From assembly GCA_963573385.1 (NCBI GenBank), contig CAUYLG010026720.1, positions 124,001-188,000 on the forward strand: a DNA stretch of 64,000 bases, in the 5' to 3' direction. The notes under the pieces are model-generated. The model was not told the origin of the DNA, did not search any database, and saw only the letters and a list, made by a program, of their open reading frames with translations. Made by a program: the position numbers and the translations under genes. Position 1 is the first letter of the stretch, and every line of letters begins with the position of its first letter. Below are positions 32,074 through 43,084 of the stretch, in pieces. Source of the stretch: Cacajao melanocephalus (taxonomy: Eukaryota > Chordata > Mammalia > Primates > Pitheciidae).

Positions 32074-32613
32074 TCAGTTTCTCTCCTGTAAAAAAAGGTT
32101 ATCATCTATAACTTATAGAGATGTTGTAAAGAATAAAATAATACAACTGAAATGCTTAGCATGTGTTGTGACAAACAGTAGGCCGTCCAGTCTGTATCTA
32201 CCAACCCATTACCTAGCAGTGCGGTGACTAGCAATTGGGAAATGCTGATAACAGGTTTTCTTTCTGACTAGGTCACCGAACAAAATGTATGCAATAATTC
32301 CACATCTGTCACTTAAATAAAACACATCAGCAGGTTGAGAACATCTAACTTGGTGGTTTTTATTGAATAAATTTCTGTACCTAGTCAAAAACTCGTTTTA
32401 GCAGACACCTGAAGAAAGGGCTCCTTGGCAGGGCAAGGGTACAGAATTTCAGTCCAGATCTTTAAATGTTCCCATGTATTCTCACTCATTCCACAAATTA
32501 TTCATTGAGTATTTGCTATGTGTCAAGTATCGTGTATGGACTGGGGAATACAAACCCATAAAATAGACCCAGTCCAGACTCAAAACTATCCTACTACCAC
32601 TTATAAGACTTCT

Positions 32614-32917
32614 TGGCTGGATGTGCTGGCTCACGTCTATAATCCTAGCACTCTGGGAGGCCAAGGCAGACAGACTGCTTGAGCCCAGGAGTTTGAGACT
32701 AGCCTGGGCAACATGGTAAAACCCCATCTCTACTAAAATACGCAAAACTTAGCTGAGTGCGGTGGCACCTGCTTGTAGCCCCAGTTACTCAGGAGGCTGA
32801 GGTGAGAGGATAGCTTGAGCCTGAGAAGCTGAGGCTGCCGTGAGCTGAGATTGTATCCTTGGACAAACGTAGACAACAGAGTGAGACACCATCTCAAAAA
32901 AAGAAAAGAAAAAAAAA
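32614..32917 (+). mobile_element. Alu (old)
   Basis: GGCTGGATGTGCTGGCTCACGTC start, CTGAGGCTGCCGTGAGC, and tail AAAAAAAGAAAAGAAAAAAAAAG. Confidence 0.92.
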
Positions 32918-32999
32918 GACTTCTTCATTCATACTTGAGAGACATCTCTCAAGTAATCTCTGCCTTCATTACACCCCAAACTGAACTCCAGTCACACTG

Positions 33000-33507
33000 A
33001 GGAACCTATTTCTTCTGTAGCATGCTCCATTTCAACCCTGCCATCCACACAGGTTTTCAATGTCCATCCAGTCTTAGGCCCATCTCTCTTTTCATTCATC
33101 CATGCTAGAAGTTTCAATTAATATCTATGTAGATGACTCCTAAATTTACATTTCCAGCTCTTACTCTCCCCTCTAAACTCCACACAAGCAAATACAAGTG
33201 ACTATTTGACCACTTAGTTTAGATCCAGCAAAGCCATCTCAAATTAACAGGCAGAAAACCAAGCTCATGCTGCCCCTACCCCTCCTAGTCTCACAGCAAA
33301 CCCCAACAAAACCTGCTCTTCCAATGCTATTTCAGTGAAGGGCACCACAATGCATCAAGGTGTGCGAGTATAAAACCACTCCTCTGCCATACTCTCCATA
33401 TCGAGTTCATCCCAAGTCCTTGTGAATTCTACCTCTCAAATAGTCCCGGAACCTATCCGCTTATCTCAGTCTCCACTGTGACCCCTGCCTACGTCTTGGT
33501 CTCATTC
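33000..33507 (+). repeat. L2, left part, split by the provirus
   Basis: Pyrimidine-rich sequence with GTCTCCACTGTGACCCCTGCCTACG runs up to the ATTC duplication. The right part continues at 40302. Exact start uncertain. Confidence 0.6.
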
Positions 33508-34048
33508 TGTCACAGGCGTGTGAACCAGAGAAACTCCATCTTAAATAGAGCTGGGTAAAATGTGGCTGAAATCTACTGGGCTGCATTCCCAGACAGTTAA
33601 GGCATTTGAATGAGACAGGAAGTCAGCACAAAATACAGGTCATAAAGACACTGCTGATAAAAGGTTGCAGTAAAGGAGACAGCTAAAACCCACCCAAACC
33701 AAAATGGTGACAAGAGTGACCTATGGTCATCCTCACTGCTGCACTCCCACTGGTGCCATGACAGTTTACAAATGCCATGGCAACATCAGAAAGTTACCCT
33801 ACATGATCTAAAAAAAAGACGCATGAATAATCCAGTGTTGTTTATCATATCATCAAGAAATAACCATAAAAATGGGCACCCAGCAGCCCTCGGGGCTATT
33901 CTCTCTATGGAGTAGCCATTATTTTATTCCTTTACTTTCTTCATAAACTTGCTTTCACTTTGCACTGTAGACTCACCCTGAATTCTTTCTCACATGAGAT
34001 CCAAAAACCCTCCCTTGGGGTCTGGATCGGGACCTCTGTCCTGTAACA
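33508..34048 (+). repeat. 5' LTR of the provirus
   Basis: It starts TGTCACAGGCG and ends CTGTAACA, with the TG...CA termini of an LTR. It aligns along its full length with 39751-40301. A polyadenylation hexamer position reads CATAAA (33942-33947) where the other LTR has AATAAA. An A/T-rich TATA-like stretch (CATAAAAAT) lies near 33866. A GGGGTCTGGATCGGGACC block precedes the 3' end. In the plus orientation it is antisense to MAPKAP1. Confidence 0.88.
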
Positions 34049-34320
34049 TCTTTCTGGTGACCACGAAGGGACTAGAATGCGAAAACTCTGATCCAATGGC
34101 TACCTTTGGGTAAGTGCTGGGGCCTGTAACATCTTTCTGGAGACCACAGAAGTGACTATACTGTGGAAACCCCTGACTCAAAGGCTAACTTTGGGTAAGT
34201 GGTGGGGTCTGGTAACATCTTTCTCACGAACCACGAAAGAGACAATACTGAGGAGACTCTCTGACACAAAGGAAATAGACGGCAGCACTGATTGGACGAC
34301 TTTGGGTAAGTGGTGGGATA
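34041..34320 (+). repeat. Triplicated proviral leader: PBS-like block plus splice-donor-like block
   Basis: Three diverged tandem units follow the 5' LTR end. Each opens with GTAACATCTTTCT or GGTAACATCTTTCT (34043, 34126, 34211). Each continues with a PBS-like GACCACGAAGGGAC variant and closes with TTTGGGTAAGTG (34105, 34190, 34301). Spacing is 83 and 86 bp at the start block, and 85 and 111 bp at the end block. The first unit holds the best primer site. Each GGGTAAGTG resembles a splice donor. Confidence 0.8.
34055..34073 (+). other. Retroviral primer-binding site, tRNA-Arg type
   Basis: TGGTGACCACGAAGGGACT lies six bases after the 5' LTR. It matches, with one C-to-T difference, the complement of the 3' end of a human tRNA-Arg (TCG anticodon) as I remember that sequence. 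Priming by tRNA-Arg is known for ERV3/HERV-R-like elements. Confidence 0.7.
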
Positions 34321-34340
34321 CCCGGGTAAAGAATGGCATT

Positions 34341-34509
34341 AGGTTAAAGGCCCAACTTAGGGGAGTTAGAGTCTCTCCTAAGACAGAGTGGATTAGAGGC
34401 CCCTCTTAACGAAAGGCAAGGACGCTTGACTGACCTTGGGTTAGAGGTCCTACTTAGGAGGGTTAAAGTCCATTCTAAGATTTAGGGGGTTAAAGGCACC
34501 TCTCGGTAA
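34341..34509 (+). repeat. Second tandem duplication in proviral leader (about 97-bp period)
   Basis: A block TTAAAGGCCCAACTTAGGGG...GTCTCTCCTAAG (from 34343) recurs as TTAGAGGTCCTACTTAGGAG...GTCCATTCTAAG (from 34441). Both continue into a GATTAGAGGC or GGTTAAAGGC CCTCT motif. It follows the three PBS-like units directly. Confidence 0.65.
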
Positions 34510-35275
34510 GTCCCTCTTGGCTAAGAACAGGTTTGGCACTATGGGCTGTTAACTGCTATTCTCTTTGGATTAATCTGCTTTGCACTCTTTCAATGGCTGA
34601 GGATGACAGGGTTTGGCACGTACAGGATCATGGGACATGAGGAGCTTTTTCCTCCCTAAAAGGGGAAACCTGAGAGCTGATGAGACTGCTGGAAAATGTC
34701 CCTTTGCAACAAATGGCTGCCTGACCTTTTCATTGTCGGCTGCAGTGATTGGGTCTTTCATTTGGTCTCCCTAAGCTCTTCACCTTCCCCACCCTACTAC
34801 AGGCAATACTTTCCTTCTCTACTTTTCCTTTCCTTTCTTTTCTGTTACTCAGGGCAACCATCTTGCCCAGAGACCACGTGTTGAAACTCCAAGTCGGAGG
34901 CTGGATTAAAGATAACGGGGCCCATTTGAGGGCAAATTTAAGCCTTGCCAGTTTGATATTGGGTGCTAAGCAGAGTGGCTAATGTCTATGTTTTATCACA
35001 TGTATTTTGCTCTGGCCAGAATAAAAAAAAAATTCTTTTATGATGCAGCTTGGCCCCCAGGGAGACGGTGCTGCAAGCCACATCACTAGGGCCACTCAGG
35101 GAAAGGGAATCCAGAAGCCTGGCATGCTGACAAAAGGGTAAGAATTTCTTTCCGGTTGGATTTCTGGTTTCTCTCTCTCTGTGCAAAATGTTGAATGAAT
35201 GGTTTTTTAAAAAATAAGTGTTTATCTCCTCTGTAAAGCTTTGATTAATGTGCAAAATAATTCTAAGGCTAGTCA

Positions 35276-35568
35276 GCTGGGCACAGTGGCTCATGCCTGT
35301 AATCCCAGCACTTTGGGAGGCAGAGGCAAGTGGATCACCTGAGGTCAGGAGTTCGAGACCAGCCTGACCAACATGGTGAAACCTGGTATTTACTAAAAAT
35401 ACAGTATTAGCCAGGTGTGGTGGTGCATGCCTGTAATCCCAGCTACTTGGGAGGCTGAGGCAGGAGAATCGCTTGAACCCGGGAGGCAAGCGGTTGCAGT
35501 GAGTCGAGATCGTGTCACTGCACTCCAGCCTGGGCAACAAGAGCAAAACTCCATCTAAAAATTAAAAA
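35276..35568 (+). mobile_element. Alu inside provirus
   Basis: Starts CTGGGCACAGTGGCTCATGCC. TCTAAGGCTAGTC occurs on both sides (35262-35274 and about 35572-35584), consistent with a target duplication in proviral sequence. Confidence 0.94.
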
Positions 35569-35956
35569 GAATTCTAAGGCTAGTCTTAAGCTGGTGTATT
35601 TTGTGCTATGAATTAGTTTTTTTGTGTCGAGAGGTACTTCGGGATAAAACACAGGCTTAGAACACCTGTATGCCCGCTTTTCAAGACAACCCAGCAAGCT
35701 GGTCAGTAACAAACTTGAATACAGGTCCCTAACACAAAAAAACTGGATGATGTCTCCACTCTGTTTTATGCCCTTGGGAGCTTGACCTTTTAACCACATG
35801 GCGGTACTTTCTCCTGGTCTCCGCCTCCCAAGGAACAGGAATTTTAGGGTTCATGTCATAGTTAGCTGTAAAACTCATATTAAATAGTTAAAAGCCTTTG
35901 CAAACTCAAAATGAACTACTCTAGACTCCTTCTGGAAAAGGAAATAAAGATTTCCC

Positions 35957-36030
35957 TGTGCTGTAGCTCAGTAGCTAAAGTTTTGTACTTTCACAGTGTC
36001 GCTCCAGGTTCAATTCCCCACCTAGGAAGT
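35957..36030 (+). other. Degenerate tRNA-like segment with A box and B box
   Basis: TAGCTCAGTAG (35964-35974) fits the pol III A-box consensus, and GGTTCAATTCC (36007-36017) fits the B-box exactly. The 43-bp spacing suits a tRNA. TTTCAC between them looks like a Glu-type anticodon loop. The acceptor, anticodon and T stems do not pair properly, so this is a decayed tRNA-derived piece or coincidence and not a working tRNA gene. Confidence 0.4.
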
Positions 36031-36977
36031 AAGTCATTTCTGGTTTAGTATCTGCATGACCTTATCTATTCTCTTCTCCTCTGCGGATTGTCTTAAATTT
36101 TCCTTTCTCTAAATACCTGGGAGGTTACCTTTGGTAAAATTCAAAAGCCAAAAATATCAGCCACTTGGCATAAAAAATTCTAAAAGGACTTTATTAAAGA
36201 GTCTATGGTTAAAATCAGTTTAATTAAAGTGGATATTCAAGCTCTGACAGACTGAACTCCTTGGGAAAAACAGGAGGCACCAGAGACCTCTTTCCTGGCC
36301 CTGTTCTTCCAGGGGCTCCACCCTAAAGCCAGTAATCCAATTAAGAAACGTAAAAACTGGCAAATGAAAAATCTTACAACTACTGTAATCTTCTGCCTTT
36401 CTGTGTAACTACATATGTGTTGTGTGTTAATGTTTACATAAAGGAGCTCTAATTGATTGGCGTAAACAAAAATAAGTGCTTAAATCAAATTTTTAAAAGC
36501 AAAATGAAAACTGTAAGGCCTTTTAGTTCATGTAACTTTAGTAATATCTGGGAAGTAAAAACAGCTTTAAAAATGATTGATAAAAACATTTAGTCTAAAT
36601 TATGCAGGCCAGATATTAAGTTTGCTAAATGCTTTAAGATCATAAACTGCTTCTTTTACTTTAAAAAACTTTTTAATTTACCTACCTTAAAGCCATTAAA
36701 TTCTAGATAAGGCCTGGGGACACATGGAATTAGCCATGCCCCCTAGCTATACAAAGAAGATTATTTAAAAAGACAGTTTATATAAGAAAGAATCTTGTAT
36801 GGTAAATTCTTGTCCTGGTTGTTTAAAAAGAGAGATGTTTAGGGCAAGTCAGAAAGTCCAAGAGTCTCAACTGGTGTGTAAGTCGTGAAAAAATTTGTGA
36901 AAGGGAATTTATGCAAGAAATGTTGTACAATTCAAAGGTTGTCAGGTCTCCTAAATGCTTCACAAAATGCCACTACG

Positions 36978-37077
36978 GGCTGGTCCGAGTGCAGTGGTGT
37001 TTATAACTAATTGATCACAACCAGTTACAGATTTCTTTGTTCCTTCTCCACTCCCACTGCTTCACTTGACCAGCCTT
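36978..37077 (+). pseudogene. RNY3 pseudogene: RNY3 (Y3 RNA) retrocopy, nearly intact
   Basis: The 100 bp begin GGCTGGTCCGAGTGCAGTGG and end ACTTGACCAGCCTT, and read as Y3 RNA over the full length. From memory there are only about two differences in the body. An A tail follows (37078-37092). AAAATGCCACTA is repeated on both sides (36964-36975 and 37089-37100), a target duplication typical of L1-driven retrotransposition. Y RNAs bind Ro60 and take part in RNA quality control. This copy has internal pol III A/B-box sequence but no native upstream promoter or clear T-run terminator, so it is probably silent. It sits inside the provirus and is therefore younger than it. Confidence 0.93.
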
Positions 37078-38207
37078 AAAAAAAAAAAAAAATGCCACTA
37101 TGACCCTTACTGTACAACTGGCCTGCTTTACAGCTAGGTAAGGCTGGGGACATTATCTGCACTTCTGCCTGGTGTGTCCTAGGCAGGCTCCATACCCAGT
37201 GTATAATTAAAACCTCGAACTTACCAAGGTTTTCATTGAAAATTAAAGTTGCTAAGAGTTAACATTATAACATGTTATTGAAACTACTACAACAATTTTA
37301 CATGCAATGTGTAAAGAAAGTAAAATGTGTTTTTGGTGAAAGATTATAAGAAATCATGGGACAGTGAAATTTTTTTCTGCCTAAAGTATTAAAGGATTGT
37401 TTTAAGAAAAAAATCTAAAGGTTTAAACAAGTTGTGAAAGGTTTACAAAAATTAATTGTAAAAGATTCTGTGTGTGAACATATTGGCTACAGTTAAAAGG
37501 GTATTACTCAGTTTTTCCATGAATTAAATTTTAGAATAAAAGCACAATAGGTTTTTCTTAGAGCACTGATCTGCTCTTTCACAAAAAAATGTAAAGGGTT
37601 ATAAAGGTTTATAAGAATCTTAACTTATGGTTAAACACTAAAATTGAGTAAATAGGTCTATAAGATTTTATTAAAAATTGGGTTTAACATTAGTAGCACA
37701 TTAATATAAAGGTAAAATTTGGCTTATTTGGTATAAAAACCATATATTATCAAACGTAAAATGGTGTTTTGCTTTTTTTGGACTATATTTGCATAAACGT
37801 ATTACTGGTATATGTTCCAAATTATGGGAAATGCCTATAATTCTAATATAACTTAGTGTATGTCATTAATAATTATAATTGTTATGTAAAACTTTGTGTG
37901 CCACAGAAGTAACCAAATTTGCTTATTAAATATGGCTTTAATAGTGGCTGTCCTAAAACATTTTATCATCCACAGACAATTGCTGTCTTGTTTTAATCCT
38001 CTTTAGAAGGTGGTTTATAATTAACTATAGAACTCTAACAGGTGTTCTTAAATGCAGGTTTCTCATAACTTTGGAAATTGTAACATTAGAATAAACAACT
38101 TTTAAAACTCTTATGAAGAGTTGGAATGTTCATGAATATAAAATAGAATGGGAGTTAACTGAATTATAGAAAACTAAAGTAACCTTTTTAACTTTGCTTA
38201 AATGCTA

Positions 38208-38508
<301 letters not shown>

Positions 38509-39732
38509 AACGCTGATCTTTTGTTTTGTTTTTCAGAGTCAAGGAAACTCTTCTTTTGAGCTATTTACAGCTTTTAGCAATTAAGTATACTCCCATAAAC
38601 AAAATTTGGAGCATATTTGTTTCTACCTGATTTCTCCAAAATTTGGAAACTATTTGTGAGCATTCTTAATTTATGGCAATATAGTTATTTGCATAAGTGC
38701 AATAATAATCTGCTTTCTTTTATAATAGGACACAATTGGAGAAACTGGTTATTTTACCAAGGCTTTAACTGGAATGGTATGCTTTCCTTTAAATAATCAA
38801 ACTTGACTTGTAAAGCCAATAAAAGCCCCTTGGAGAAATGGCCTCAGCCCTTGTCTGCAACAGTCCCTGTACAGAGTTTCTGACCTGTGGTAAGTAAAGA
38901 ATGTCACTTTCTATCAGGTCCAGGAGCCCCAAGTTATCTTGAGACCCCCAACATGAGAGGAATTTACTTAACTAATAGGTATTTGAGGATACAAACCCAT
39001 GGCTGAGCCTGGCTTTAAGAAGTCTTAGCTAAGATTCCTTCTATGGAACAGAGTTCCATCAAAGCCAATTTAAAAAGAGCCTATGTGAAAAATAATTATT
39101 CTTGCTGCACTTTATACAAATAATCAGGCCAAGTATGATAAAGCAAATCAGTCTTACCATGATTTGTCTTTAGTAAAAATGAGAAACTGGAGAATGAAGT
39201 ATTATGTTTCAAGAACTATGGTATACTTGCTATTAAAGTCTAGTCTCATTAGTTGTTTTTAAGTTTGTTTCTCCAGTTTAGGTTAACCCTGCTTCTTCCT
39301 GTGAACCAATCGGTGATCGCTGACTGTTGCTCAGAACAAACAAGAGGGATGGGAAATATAAAAATCTCGATCAGTATTCTAATTCTGGGCACATCACAAT
39401 CAGCTAACAACCCAATATCAGCTTAGTTCCAACAGTTGCCCAGTTCATACAAAGCCTTCTAATTTAGTTTACTTACTTTGTTTTATTCTTGGTAAGCTTA
39501 TAGAATGTTTTCTTAAACACTTATATATCTTCCAGATATCACCTTTTGTCAAAACTCAAGAGTTATGAATGGACCTTACCATACTGACACTTTCTGACTG
39601 AGCTCCTCTCTATTCTGAATGCAAGAAACCCTCATAGTTAGGCAGGAATATCATCATTGCTATTTAGCCTGAAGAAGTTACAGAAGATGGATCTTCATCC
39701 CTCTGCAACCCTCAGGATTAAGGGTTCTCTTA

Positions 39733-39750
39733 TAAAAGGGAGGCGGAAAA
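39733..39750 (+). other. Polypurine tract before 3' LTR
   Basis: AAAAGGGAGGCGGAAAA, with one C, abuts the TGTCAG start of the 3' LTR. This is the expected position for plus-strand priming in reverse transcription. Confidence 0.75.
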
Positions 39751-40301
39751 TGTCAGAGGCGTGTGAACCAGAGAAACTCCATCTTAAATAGGAGCTGGAT
39801 AAAATGAGTCTGAAACCTAAAGGGCTGCATTCCCAGACAGTTAAGGCATTCTCAGTCACAGGATAAGATAGGAGGTCAGCACAAAATACAGGTCATAACA
39901 ACCTTGCTGACAAAAAAGGTTGCAATAAAGGAGCAGGCCAATTCCCATCAAAACCAAAAAGGCAACAAGAGTGACCTCTGGTCGTCCTCACTGCTACACT
40001 CTCACCAGCCCCATGACACTTTACAAATGTCATGGCAACATCAGAAAGTTGCCCTATATGGTCTGAAAAGGGGAGGCGTGAATAATCCACCTCTTGTTTA
40101 GAAATATCATCAAGAAATAACCATAAAAATGGGCAACCAGCAGCCCCGAGGGGTTGGCTATGGAGTAGCCATTCTTTTATTTCTTTACTTTCTTAATAAA
40201 CTTGCTTTCATTTTGCATTGTGGGCTCACGCTAAATTCTTTCTTGCACGAGATCCAAAAACGTTCTCTTGGGGCCTGGATCAGGACCCCTGTCCTGCAAT
40301 A
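39751..40301 (+). repeat. 3' LTR of the provirus
   Basis: It starts TGTCAGAGGCG directly after a purine run and ends CCTGCAATA, the terminal CA having decayed to TA if the ATTC duplication is used to place the end. An AATAAA signal is kept at 40195-40200. Compared with the 5' LTR it has scattered substitutions and small indels. Confidence 0.86.
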
Positions 40302-40722
40302 ATTCCACTCTGTTATCCTTGTTCTTTGTGCTCCAGCCACACTGGCCTTCTTTTGTTCCCTGACCACAATATGCTTCCTCCAGCAATAAGGTGGCTGCCA
40401 TATTGCTCCATCTGCTGGGACCCTCCCCGACCCCAATGCCTCCTATATCACTTTCTCAGAGAATTTCTCACTGACTTCCAGGCAAAGCTCTCATAAACAG
40501 TGTTCCTTTCCTTCAGAGCACTTAACTTAGTTTTAAATTAAACATTATTTAGTTTAACTATTTGAATTAATTATTTTAGTTATTTGCCCACTTCCTTCAA
40601 TAGACAGTGGAATTCATGAAAGTGAGACCATGCCTGGCTCTACTCACCACTGTACACCAAGCAAAATGCCTGGTGTATAGCAAACCCTCAATAAATATTT
40701 GTTGAATGAATGAATGAATAGA
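40302..40722 (+). repeat. L2, right part, 3' end
   Basis: GTGCTCCAGCCACACTGGCCTTC, GTTCCTTTCCTTCAGAGCAC and AATAAATATTTGTTGAATGAATGAATG are hallmark L2 3' sequence. The order joins 33507 once the provirus is removed. Confidence 0.8.
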
Positions 40723-41419
40723 AATGATAAGTGAAATGAGCCAGTTACAAAGTGCTATTACCCTTGATAACTACTTCTTCCCCAACAAACTGTGCATTTT
40801 TTAGTGCAGTGATCACATTTCTCTTGTTCTCCAGTTTATACTGAATACTTAGGGTCTGAAACTCCAAAAACATTGATTAAATGAAAGAATGAAGAAGGAC
40901 TTACGCTTCTGAGATTAAGCAGAATGTCAAGAGAAGAATGAGAAAGGCATTTCTGACTACAGAAATAGCAAAAGCACTCATGGTATTGATGTTAAAAAGC
41001 TGCCAGTAAAAGAATGTGATGCCTTAGGATGCATGGGAGCATAGCTGGGAGTCAGAATAGGAAGGGTCACTTAGGCTGTACTGTTTAGGTGAGCAGTTCT
41101 CATAATGACCCTAAGGAATATAAAGAAGCACCAACCTAGAAACGGGAGAAGACATAGGTGGGCATGCAGACAGTAAAAAAGGGGACTATAAAGGACATAA
41201 GAAAGAGTTCAAGTAACAAAGTTGTCTGGAAATATATATAATGTCAGGTCAAACACTGCTAAATACTGTCCTAAGTTCACAGGGCATCAGAATATCGTAG
41301 CATAGTACAATTATTTGAGTCAACAAAAAAGGACTAAATTACACTACTACTGCTGAACTACTTACTAATATTGATTATAGTAGTAGCTGGCTGCAGTTAC
41401 AGTAGTGAGCAGGAGCAGA

Positions 41420-41645
41420 AATGAACTTTTACTGAGCTCTTGCTATGTATTTTCTCATTTTATTTTCATGACTACCCTGTTAGATAGTTTCCACCCTCAT
41501 TTTATACATGAGAAAATCATACTACATGGGGCTTAAGTAATTCATTTAAAATCACCCTGCTAGTAAGCGTTAACACCAGAATTAAAACCCAGCCTGTGGC
41601 TGTGGATCCCACACTTTCAACCACTATGTTGTATTCTGATTAAGA
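41420..41645 (-). repeat. MIR
   Basis: TTACTGAGCTCTTGCTATG, TTATACATGAGAAAATC and AAAACCCAGCCTGTGGCTG. Confidence 0.7.
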
Positions 41646-41706
41646 AGGTACAGAAAGATGTTAACAATTTAGAGAGCTCCTATGAAGAATAACTAAAATG
41701 AAGTTA

Positions 41707-41965
41707 GGCCAGGCACAGTGGCTCATGCCTGTAATTCAAGACCACCCTAGGCAGCAAAGTTCTTGCAAAAAATTTGTGCTGCTACAAAAAGTTTTAAAAA
41801 TTAGCCAGGTGTGGTGACGTGCACCTATAGTTCTAGCTACTTGGGAGGCAGAGGTGGGAAGATTACTTGAGCCCAGGAGTTCAAGGCTGCAGTGAACTAT
41901 AACTGCACAACTGCACTCCAACCTAGGCAACAGAGTGAGACCTAGTCTTAAAATAAAATGAATAA
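41707..41965 (+). mobile_element. Alu with internal deletion
   Basis: GGCCAGGCACAGTGGCTCATGCC then, at about 41735, a jump from CCTGTAAT to TCAAGACCACCC, losing about 50 bp of the left monomer. Confidence 0.92.
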
Positions 41966-42134
41966 AATTTGATGCATAATGAGATAAACCCTCAAAGAGC
42001 TACAAAACCCACCAACTTTCCTTAAGTAATCTAGATAGCTGAGGTCATATCAGACTGATGCTAATCCAGTTATCTCTAATGCATGACTATACCATGTCTT
42101 GTTATACACTACACTGTCTAATATGGTGGCCATT

Positions 42135-43080
42135 AAAAATGGGCAAAAGATCTCACCAAAGAAGCTCACCAAAAAGACAAAGAACAGCTCGCCAAAGACA
42201 ACAAAAAGGTAACAAATAAGCATATGAAAAGATGCTCAACATCATGTCATTAGGGAATTACAAATTAAAACAACAACATACCACTACGCACCTATTAAAA
42301 CAGCTAAAATTGAAAATACTGATAAAAACCAAATGCTGGCAAGGATTTGAGGCAACAACTCTCATTCCTCAGTAGTGAGAGGTATGACCACTTTGGAAGA
42401 CAGTTTGGCAGTGTCTCATATCATGGGCTTACCATACAATCTGGCAATCATACTCATACATATTCACCCAAATGAGTTCAAAACTTATATCCACATAAAA
42501 ATCTGCACACGAATAGTTATAATGTCTTTATTCACAATTACCAAAAATTGGAAGCAACCAAGGTATCTTTCAATAGATGAATGAATAAACAAATTGTGGT
42601 AAATCCATGCAGTGGAATATTTACTCGACAATAATAAGAAATGAGTGTTTGACATAAAGGAACCTTAAATGCATACTGCTGAGTGAAAAAAGCTAGTTTG
42701 AAAAGGCTACATATGGTATGATTCGAATTAGACAGCATTCTGGAAAACGCAAAATCAGAGACAGAAAAAAAGGCCAGTGGTTGCCAGTGGTGGGGGGAAG
42801 GGATGAAAAGATAGAGCACAGGACATTTTTAGGGCAATGAAGCCATTCTGTATGATACAACCATTCGAGATGCACAAGAGTGAACCTTAATGTGTAACTA
42901 CTGACTTTTGTTAACAATAATAATATTGATTCATCAATTTTAACAAATGTATCACACTAATGCAAGATATTAGTAATAGGAGTAAAATGGGGGTGGGAAG
43001 GATATATATAGGAACTTACCGTACTTTCTGTGCAAATTTTCTGTATACCTAAAACTGCTCTAAAAAAATAGTCTATTAAG
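42135..43080 (+). mobile_element. L1 3' end (old)
   Basis: AAAATGGGCAAAAGATCTCACC, ATATGAAAAGATGCTCAACATC and AGGGAATTACAAATTAAAACAAC are typical of the end of L1 ORF2 and its 3' part. They continue through the CATATCATGGGC and GAATAAACAAATTGTGG motifs to an A-rich end. Plus strand; no open frame. Confidence 0.85.
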
Positions 43081-43084
43081 AAAT

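Noticed and set aside
34986..35546. 186-codon minus-strand open frame
   Set aside because: Its first third or more is the reverse complement of an Alu ([15 protein letters not shown] text) and the rest is proviral DNA; no viral or host domain.
35957..36030. Functional tRNA-Glu gene
   Set aside because: Only the A and B boxes fit; acceptor, anticodon and T stems do not pair and there is no T-run terminator.
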